This document shows positions 57,014 through 64,000 of a DNA stretch of 64,000 bases, piece after piece. Every line of letters begins with the position of its first letter. Position 1 is the stretch's first letter. Under the pieces are notes generated by a model. The model did no database searches and had not been told where the DNA came from. It saw only the letters and a list, made by a program, of their open reading frames with translations. A program made the translations under genes and the position numbers. The stretch is from Hymenoscyphus infarciens (lineage: Eukaryota; Ascomycota; Leotiomycetes; Helotiales; Helotiaceae): the NCBI GenBank assembly GCA_001414345.1, contig LLCB01000278.1, positions 1 through 64,000 of the forward strand, read 5' to 3'.

Positions 57014-57403
57014 TTGACGATTTATTTTACGGTTTTGGGTGGTATTCTGGGAGAGCAAAATTTTTAGGGTTAGCGATTTGGAGTTGAGGGAGTTTTCGAT
57101 TTTTTTTAACACGAGATTTCCCAGGATGCAGTAGATACAGCAGCGAGGTTTATAATCGTCATATAGACATCCTTTCTGAAATATGAGTCTCATAATAAAT
57201 TTGATTGCAAAACTCACGCTCAGTGTTAGTGCCCGAAATATAAGGCCGAAACTACGCAGCTCCAGCGATCTCCGAATTTTGGACCTGTAGCCCAACCCAT
57301 CATCCAAACCTCAACATCTCCCACACCCAACAATCAGGTCCTACACCACTCAATTGGCCTCCCTCTACCTAACTAAATTACCTCGAGGGAAATCAAAACA
57401 AAT
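57014..57403. promoter_or_regulatory. Intergenic region before bL36m
   Basis: ILV1 terminator region and bL36m promoter. No discrete site recognised. Confidence 0.35.
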
Positions 57404-58039
57404 ATGCGACCTTCACTACCCAACTCGGCCCTGGCCCGCGCCACGCGCTCCCTTCTTTTCCCCTCTACGAGTTCGTCGATACATACACCTCTCTTCCGAA
57501 ACTCGGCGGCGAATACTATGCGAACCTTCTCGGCGCTGACGAAGGGAATTACTACGGCGCTGTGGAGAAGTGCGGCTTGGGGAAAGGCTGGACGAATTGC
57601 CAGAGTGGGAGGGAGTGGAGGGATAATGGGACAGGTTAGGGGGATGAAGGTTAGGAGTTCGGTGAAGAAGTTGTGTGAGGGGTGTAAGGTATGTTGAATT
57701 TGCTTGGTGTAAATCCTTTTCTTGTTGGGATTTGCGTTTGAGGGTGTAGCATTGGATTTGTTTGGTGGTGTGATGGGGAGTTTTGGGGCTTTGGGCTCGT
57801 ATATCCTGCATGCTTTTTGAGAGAGAGATGAGGAAAGGAGAAGGAAGAGAGATATTCCTCTCCGCCAGGCTACCGACCCGATACCTGCCAGATTTCTTTG
57901 CGTTTTATATAGGTCACACTGTGAGAAGCTAACTTGCTTTCAACAGAGCGTCCGAAGAAAGGGTGGCAAGAAGGGCAGAGGACATGTGTATATCATCTGC
58001 TCCCTGAATCCTAAACATAAGCAGCGACAAGGGAAGTGA
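57404..58039 (+). CDS. RTC6: Mitochondrial ribosomal protein bL36m
   Basis: Two exons, 57404-57688 and 57947-58039, 125 residues. A Ser/Arg-rich mitochondrial targeting region of about 75 residues precedes the conserved ribosomal part: MKVRSSVKKLCEGCK joined to SVRRKGGKKGRGHVYIICSLN and PKHKQRQGK. The Cys-x2-Cys...Cys...His zinc ribbon of bacterial L36 is present. It is a component of the large mitoribosomal subunit. The intron is 258 nt, long for this genome. Confidence 0.94.
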
Positions 58040-58507
58040 TCTCTCATACGAAATTACACAAAACGAAAAAGACATACTCGAAGTGGTGGGTTATACATAT
58101 GGCGAGGGAGGAGGCTTGTAAGATATTCTTGGCATGGATTGGCGTTGAAAAGGATGTTCTTCTCTGGAATTGCTATGTGCGGGAGGGGGGATGAGATAGA
58201 GGGGTTGATGTGTTCAACTTGGAACCAAGTTTTTGGAGGGTGGACTGCTGATGGTTCTTTGGCAAGTAGAAGGTGGGGGATGGGAGACGATGTATATTTT
58301 GATGTACTCTACTGTATGGGAATCGAGACTTTAGGGGTGGAGCATTACTAGCATTCGTGCTTAATTGATATCACCTCTTCGATACACTGTCTGGACCATG
58401 TCGGGTTGGAAGTACGATTTTTCTTCTTCACGAAAACCCAAAAGCACGAATTTTGAGATTTTAGAAAGTCTGTAAAGTATAAAAGATACCACGGTAGAAA
58501 ATGTCTA
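58040..58507. other. 3' flank of bL36m
   Basis: No gene. AT content rises towards the palindrome array that begins at 58508. Confidence 0.4.
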
Positions 58508-59343
58508 GCTATTGGTAGGTGACCTACTAATAGCACGAAAATCCTTGTTTGGTCTGGGGTGCTATTTGTAGGGAACCTACCAATTGCCGCATCGAAGGAT
58601 AGACGATTCTTTTTCCTTCTTAGCTTTATAAAGTAGAACTTACCTACGACTTCATTTCTTGTTTATGAAATGCAGCACTATAAAAATGGCGATAGTTAGG
58701 AAAGGCTGGAACGAAAAAACCGGCCAAATATGACCTACAGGATGTATAAGAAAATCACAAGGGTTATTGCAACTCGTAGGTAACCGATGAATAGCCACAT
58801 GAAATAAAATCACTCTTCCTCCTTGGTTTGGAACTTGGTACTATATTTGTCGTTCAATAAATTGATAATAGGGAATACTGGGAGGAAAAAATCAAACTGA
58901 TTGTGGGTAACCTAGGAGAGGGGTGGCTGTTTGTTGGCAATTCGTAGGTAACCTATGAATACCCACATATATAGCAGTTCGATTGTTTATTTCTCACTTT
59001 ATAAGTATGAGCTTACTGCTAAAAATAAAAAATTGCAGTCAAAGAAGTTTTCGTAGCTAGAAAAGAGTAAGTTACAAATTTTGCAGCTCTTGGTGGAGAA
59101 GCTACAAATGGCATAATGATTTATTTGTAGGTGAGTCGACATACAAATAGCCACACTACTCCAGAAGATTCAGTATTTCCTTGTAATTCTACATTATTGA
59201 AAAGAATACAATTCTAGCAGTTTCATCTCGTTGGAACCAATGTGAATACATAGGAACATATTGAAAAGAACTAAGTGGCAAGATATTATCATTCTTTTAA
59301 GGAAGATGCTGCTATTCATTCGTAGGTGTCCTCAAATAGTCAC
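58508..59343. repeat. Array of six related palindromes
   Basis: Six copies of a 27-33 bp inverted repeat centred on GTAGGT/ACCTAC, with TATT/AATA arms and usually followed by GCCAC, at 58508-58534, 58561-58587, 58769-58795, 58937-58963, 59122-59152 and 59311-59343. The first is nearly perfect: GCTATTGGTAGGT, GA, CCTACTAATAGC. Start-to-start spacing is 53, 208, 168, 185 and 189 bp. The DNA between copies is AT-rich and only weakly similar (a CTTTATAAG-like stretch recurs). No gene overlaps. See findings. Confidence 0.75.
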
Positions 59344-59701
59344 TTGACTCTTGAAGTCCCGACATCTCGACGTAACCACAGTAATTTTAAAATCATCAGA
59401 AAGAATAGACTTGGAATGACAAGCAATACTCCGCAGTTCTATTCATAACAACACCAGCACACAGAAGTATATTACTAGTGGGGAGAATCTTTTGGAAAGA
59501 CTAGAAATAGCAGAATTCGATTAAACCTTCACGACCTCCACCGTGGTATCTTGCGCGCGCATTGAACCCTTATAAGCAAAAAGAAAAGGAAGACCTAGGT
59601 ATCTCAGCAATGAGGGGAAAGAGGCAATTAAACCTCTTTCTAATCCCTTCCCCTTCTCCACGTCCTTATTTTCCCTCCCCACCCCTCGAAACCATCCCCA
59701 A
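59344..59701. other. 3' flank of PLAC8 gene
   Basis: No coding frame supported. Probably the 3' UTR of the minus-strand PLAC8 gene plus spacer. Confidence 0.35.
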
Positions 59702-60320
59702 TTATTGACCATTAGTAGTCATCCCAGCCGGAGCCTGATAGCCTTGGTCATCAACAGCCCCCGATCTGTTTTTGGCGATAACCTCCTTCTCCTGTTGAAT
59801 GAGCGAACAGCATTGGCAGAAGAAACTCGAAAGGCAATCCGTGACGTTGTCGCCGTGGATGTTGTGGGACTCTCGAATCTCGGTTCGTTTCATGCAGGTT
59901 AGAAGCCAGGAGAGGTGGAAGCAATTTGCTCTGTTGAGGAGGAGATGTTAGTTTAATTGACTGGATGGAGGTGTAAGGGTTGAGAAGGGAGGGGAGTGAA
60001 AGCAGCTTACCCGCACCACATGAGACAATCAGAGTTGATGCTCTCATAGCTTGCTAGCGTGGGATCGCGGGTTCGAGCTTGGGTTTTGCCGTAGGTGAAG
60101 CAGGGGCAGAACGTAGTCTTGAGACCTGGTTGATACTGGTTAGGTGGTGATGCGAGGAAGTTTTGGTTTTGGAGGACTCACAGAGAAGGTCTTCGCCTTC
60201 GAAGCAGTCGAAAATATCACTTGACCATTCGGTCTCACCAGTAGGAGTTTTGGCTTGTTGGAATGACATGTTGGTTGAAAGGCCTTTTGGCTGCGGGAGA
60301 GAGGATTTGAGTTCAGACAT
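59702..60320 (-). CDS. PLAC8 / Cys-rich domain family protein
   Basis: Three exons: 60182-60320, 60011-60125 and 59702-59930, 160 residues. The N-terminal 35 residues are polar. The domain then runs TEWSSDIFDCFEGEDLLCLK, TTFCPCFTYGKTQ, then LMWCGANCFHLSWLLTCMKR, then DCLSSFFCQCCSLIQQEKEV, the Cys-rich order of PLAC8/DUF614 proteins. Fungal and plant members (Mca-type, FW2.2-like, PCR) sit at membranes and affect Ca2+, Cd2+ or Zn2+ handling or cell size; the role here is not determinable. The final Tyr/Gln-containing tail is short. Exon joins are GT-AG and restore each conserved Cys pair. Confidence 0.88.
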
Positions 60321-61025
60321 TTTTGGTATAAAATTCTTGTATTTGGTGATGAGATTGCCTTGGGGTGTGTGAGTCCTCGAAGGGTATCTTGATATTAAAA
60401 ACTCAAAAAGGGTAGCACGTGGGAATGACTGTAATGAATGTAAGATATATGATTGCAGTGTGGTGTGAGCGTGGTATGATGAAAGGAATGTTAGTTCCCT
60501 AGTTGGGGAACCAACAACCTTATAGAAGTTGAAAGATGCTCAGATAGGAGATCCAATGGTAAGTCCTGGAGCCTACGAAGCCGTCTTGGTATTCCCCAAA
60601 GCGATCAATTGATGTAAATCCATCATTTCCACTGATAATAAGATAAATCCGAGGCGGTGCAGTGAACTAAGGCTGGGGGCCAGATTATTCACGGCATACT
60701 GGGGTAATTTTGGTGAGTACCATGTGTGAATTGCTAGGGTCACATACGAATCCGGTAGTGAAATTGGACGTTTACGCCAAGCTGAAGAATGGTGGCTTGA
60801 GAGGGCTGTTTTCGACCTTTCAGCTGATGCTCTGATAATTCCGTGAAAACCCCCGATTGCTTGTTTTGGGTTTATTTCGGTATATGCCGGTACGATGAAG
60901 CTTTGGAAGGCGGTTGAATTTCAGTTTTCTGTGTCACTCGTTAATTTTATTCTCCTTCAGCCCCGCAAAGGCGTTATGTAGGGGGAAGCCAGCGGCAAAG
61001 AGTATTGGAATTCGAAACTTACTTG
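60321..61025. other. Upstream region of PLAC8 gene
   Basis: 705 bp with no gene seen. Likely the promoter of the PLAC8 gene and the 3' flank of NAA40. Confidence 0.4.
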
Positions 61026-61811
61026 TTACCCAGAAACGCTTTTACTAAGAATAACATATTCTGCCTCGACCTTGGTTCCGTTTCGTAGAATTTTAGGAGG
61101 CGGTGAAAAATCGTCCTTTGCGTATCCCAGTTTTTCATAGAACCTGTTGGCCTTTTCGTTGCTGGTGAAGCAAGTCAACATGACCTTTGCGGTACCAGGG
61201 ATTCTTCCCGCAATGGCTTCAAGAATCCGTATCAAAGTGGTACCAAGTCCCGTCCTGCATACAAAGTCGGTCAGCACGGAGAGAATTTTGAGGAGATTGA
61301 CGAGTTTACCCTTGTAGGGCTGAAGAGAGATGGATTTCATAGCAATATATGACTGGGTAATCATCTTCGAAGGTCGGCATGAAGGAGAGGAATCCCTCGA
61401 CCCTGTCCTCGTTATCTTTGATGAGAAGATACTTTAGGTCTAGCAGCTTCATCTCCTTTTTTTTGGACCGAGGTTTCCAGCCGTCCTTTGATCTTTTGTA
61501 GTCTTCGTAGCTGGTGCTGTATATGAGATTGAAGCATGCATCAAAATCGGAGGTCGATAATGCTTTCGGGGGCTGAAGGGTAATTTGGTATTCAGCGTTG
61601 GTCTTGGGATGAAGCCATGTTTTCCATTCTTCGCTGTCCTAGGGTTAGTTTGTTTTTTGATGGCACGTATCTCCATTGAGTGCAAGGAAGGAGGAAAATG
61701 AATGAGTGAGAGGTGATTTAATTCAAATTCAACTGACCCTGCTGGGAGATAATCTTTAGCAAACTCATGCAGGGGCTTTGCATTTGCAATATCAATTGGA
61801 TCCATTTCCAT
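61026..61811 (-). CDS. NAA40: Histone N-terminal acetyltransferase NatD (NAA40)
   Basis: Three exons: 61738-61811, 61310-61633 and 61026-61254, 208 residues. It is a GNAT-fold enzyme: FDACFNLIYSTSYEDYKRSKDGW, then KMKLLDLKYLL-type strand, YCYEIHL-SSALQGTGLGTTLI (acetyl-CoA loop Q/R-x2-G-x-G/A), then VMLTCFTSNEKANRFYEKLGYAKDDFSPP. The last two blocks are characteristic of NatD, which acetylates the N-terminal Ser of histones H2A and H4. Intron 1 is ambiguous: donor GTCAGT with acceptor GACAG (used here, end of exon 2 at 61633) or donor GTTGAA with acceptor CCTAG (61639). Confidence 0.88.
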
Positions 61812-62048
61812 ACTCAAGGTGATCAACCGGATCGACCTTTGCTTGGATTCTAATTCTGGTGTTTTTGTGTTGTGTTGATATTGGTCACGGACACCAGGAC
61901 TTCTCCAAACGCAAGACGGACTTTCGCCAGGTGTCTGTCTCCACCCAAAATCCATCACCCCGGGCCAACTTCAACCACAATAGCTTCACCCTTCCCGAGG
62001 ACAACTCCCCCCCCCTTTTTTTTTTCTATAAATCAATAATAATTGCAC

Positions 62049-62604
62049 ATGCCACCATGTTCGTTAATTCATATGCCGGCCTGTAAAACTCTTCGATCAT
62101 GGTCTCAAACCTTCCAATTTCTTAGAGCGCTCCCGCTCTGGCCATCGCGAGCGCGAGCATTTGCCTCCAAATCAGGCGCTCCGAAAAGACCAAGTCGATT
62201 CGGGGAGAAACCTATCAGTCTCGACCATGTAGGTAAACTCGGTCCTCGAGCCTCAATTGAATATTCAGTTGCTGATTTGTGCCCACCAGTTTTTAATGCG
62301 AGGTCGTGTCATCTCCCTGTATCGCACCATAATCCGCGGATGTCGTAAAATCTCCAATCCAAGCTCCAAGAAGGAGATGATAGAAATGGCTCGATACGAA
62401 TTCAAGAGAAATAAGCATGTGCAGGATCTTGTGCGTTTTTGGTCCCTACCCTCATTCATTTCCCAGCCCGATTTGTGGCACTGGGGGTGGAATACTGGAA
62501 TAAAGAGTAATAGCTAATTACCTGGGCAGACGCAGATTCGATACCTACTTTCGACCGGCAAAACACAATGGGAGGGGATGGAACGCTATATTGATGGAAT
62601 ATAA
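62049..62604 (+). CDS. LYR-motif mitochondrial protein (LYRM2-like)
   Basis: Three exons: 62049-62228, 62290-62430 and 62530-62604, 131 residues. A basic N-terminal presequence (RALPLWPSRARAFASKSGAPKR) precedes the LYR domain: FLMRGRVISLYRTIIRGCRKI, then KKEMIEMARYEFKRNKHVQDL, then TQIRYLLSTGKTQWEGMERYI. The Leu-Tyr-Arg triad and downstream Phe are intact. Family knowledge: LYR proteins bind the mitochondrial acyl carrier protein and help assemble complexes such as complex I. An in-frame ATG at 62073 is an alternative start. Confidence 0.88.
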
Positions 62605-62998
62605 TTTGCTCGACTGGATAGATACCCAAAACGAAGAGCCGAGAATACGAAGGGAGAGAAGACCTGGAACCCCAATCGAAAGGGAAGCCCGGCCATGCAA
62701 TATCACGTAGGAGTCTACTTGGTCGTCATTGCGCCTCACATTGAAGGGTACCATGTAGACTCGAGGACGAGGTACGCAGAATCGTCACAGCTGGAATATT
62801 CGACCTCAGGTGGTGGAGACGTGATGCTACACATGTGTCTCTTGTGCACTTGGGTAAATACGATTTCGGGGGAATAATTAAATATTTAAAAATCGAAAAG
62901 CAAGGAAGTTCCTAGCTTACAAAGAATACCAAAAGTCAAGGAAATACCCATTGGAAACAAGAATATTACCAATCCCAAGCCGAATCAATCGATCAACA
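62605..62998. other. Convergent 3' intergenic region
   Basis: No gene or repeat recognised. Confidence 0.4.
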
Positions 62999-63949
62999 TC
63001 AAGAATCATACATCTCACTGTCCTCCCCAGCTTCCTCTTCTTCCTCTCCGGTTTCCTCCCCCGTTCCTTCATCCCATGTTCCTTCATCACCCGTTACAAC
63101 CTCCTCCGATGTTGCTTCATCCTCAGATTCTTCTAATATTGCATACAGCAAATTTTCATCCCCAGTTTCTTCCGCAATAGACCCCCCCGTGTGATCATCG
63201 CCTGTCACGACGTCTTCCACAGGTGCTCGTTTTGGCTTTTTGGGACTTGTTTGCCCGGTAGGTTGAGTCTCCGCCTGTCGCTTAGGGGAACGGACTGAGC
63301 TGGGTAGCTTCAAATCCCGAGGATCTATGCCTAATATCTCACTGAGCTTCTCAATTTCCTCTTTGGTCATATCCTTCAAATCTTTAGAAGCCATTTCTAC
63401 AAAAGCAGCTTCTTTTCTTCGTTGCTGATAGGCTTCCCTCCTTTTGATATCGGCGATCTCCTTTTGTGTGTAATAATTCTCAAGGATTTCGGGATCTGGG
63501 GCGCCGGGGAGTTTCATCAATTCTTTCATCTCTTTCAAATGGTTTTCGTATGGTGTAATTGATTTTGGAGCAAAATCTGATGGCAATCCGGGAAGAGGGG
63601 GAAGCAAATAGACAGGTGGACCGCCAAGTGTCTTTTGAGACTTGGTTTTGAATTCGGGTACTATGTATCATTAGCGTGGAATCATAAAGTCAGGAAAGGG
63701 GAACATACCATCTGCCAGTTCTTGGTTCATCCTCCAAGATAGAAAGGCCTGCTGATAAGGTGTCTCACCAAGTGGAAAATTTGGTGGCTCCTTCCAGCCA
63801 CGATAGATTTCTCCTGGACGTTGTTCTGGCTCTTCCTGTTTGGGTTTGATGGCTTTCTTTGCATCACTCTTTTCCGCCACAGTCGGTCCAGATGATTTTA
63901 TGGCGGATTGAGTTGCTTCCGTTTGGCAACCCACGGGGTAACGACGCAT
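62999..63949 (-). CDS. Acidic-tailed protein of unknown function
   Basis: Two exons, 63709-63949 and 62999-63660, 300 residues (48-nt intron, donor GTATGT, acceptor CATAG). Exon 1 encodes a Lys/Glu-rich segment and GEIYRGWKEPPNFPLGETPYQQAFLSWRMNQELADG; exon 2 continues PEFKTKSQKTLGGPPVYLLPPLPGLPSDFAPKSITPYENHLKEM and a predicted helical Arg/Glu stretch, then a Lys-rich patch (SPKRQ, SPKKPKR) and a strongly acidic C terminus (EETGEEEEEAGEDSEMYDS). The basic-then-acidic tail could suit a nuclear protein, but I did not recognise a family. The ATG at 63949 is 51 bp from the window edge, so an upstream exon cannot be excluded. Confidence 0.6.
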
Positions 63950-64000
63950 GTTGAAATATCTCCTGGGACCGGTCGTGACCCGGATATTTTCACCCCCAAC

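Noticed and set aside
58508..59343. CRISPR-like array
   Set aside because: Fungal nuclear DNA, only six diverged palindromic copies, spacers of 25-180 bp and no cas genes.
60040..60090. GGTTCGAGC resembling a tRNA T loop
   Set aside because: It lies inside exon 2 of the PLAC8 gene and no cloverleaf forms.

Overview
The window is nuclear DNA of a filamentous ascomycete. Most genes have short GT-AG introns (about 50-75 nt, a few over 100 nt) with CTAAC-like branch sites. It carries fungus-specific families: Zn2Cys6 regulators, a peptidase S41 relative, a GT90/CAP10 glycosyltransferase, an Ato/GPR1 transporter, RTC5 and RCF1. TTAGGG-type repeats occur inside one element. Protein flavour suggests Leotiomycetes, but that placement is inference. 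Several repeats and dead genes differ from their partners mainly by C-to-T and G-to-A changes, as expected from repeat-induced point mutation (RIP).

Layout. 0-9 kb: secreted DUF8021-like protein, NAA38, a RAD2/XPG nuclease and an uncharacterised fungal protein. 9-12 kb: no gene seen. 12-14.7 kb: a seven-exon Zn2Cys6 regulator. 15-16 kb: a TA-flanked inverted-repeat element with a hAT-type MITE nested in it. 17-24 kb: a secreted, probably GPI-anchored S41-type protein and a GT90 enzyme. 24-27 kb: AT-rich, gene-poor, one inverted-repeat element. 27-34.5 kb: a RING protein and a family of BTB-like genes, one intact and two dead. 34.5-37.8 kb: no recognised gene. 37.8-44 kb: Ato/GPR1 transporter, a small frame-disrupted gene, a MITE, and RTC5. 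44-47 kb: a second MITE copy and RCF1.

47.5-54.6 kb looks like the remains of a secondary-metabolism-type neighbourhood: a Zn2Cys6 DNA-binding relic, a 5' piece of a cytochrome P450, another hAT MITE, an MFS transporter cut short by a TAA codon, a 284-bp element with a 9-bp target duplication and telomere-like repeats, and an intact Zn2Cys6 regulator. 55-64 kb returns to housekeeping genes: ILV1 threonine dehydratase, mitochondrial bL36, a PLAC8 protein, NAA40 (NatD), an LYR-motif protein and an acidic protein of unknown function. An unusual set of six palindromes lies between the bL36 and PLAC8 genes.

The strongest unexplained signals are: (1) two BTB-like paralogues whose introns share sequence but sit at different codon positions, as if the intron had moved; (2) the six-copy palindrome array at 58.5-59.3 kb; (3) a Mutator-size MITE whose 9-bp target duplication reads as a consensus 5' splice site on the minus strand; and (4) one hAT MITE family in three copies, two with exact 8-bp target duplications. 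Exon boundaries were derived by eye from reading frame, splice consensus and family conservation, and have no transcript support.
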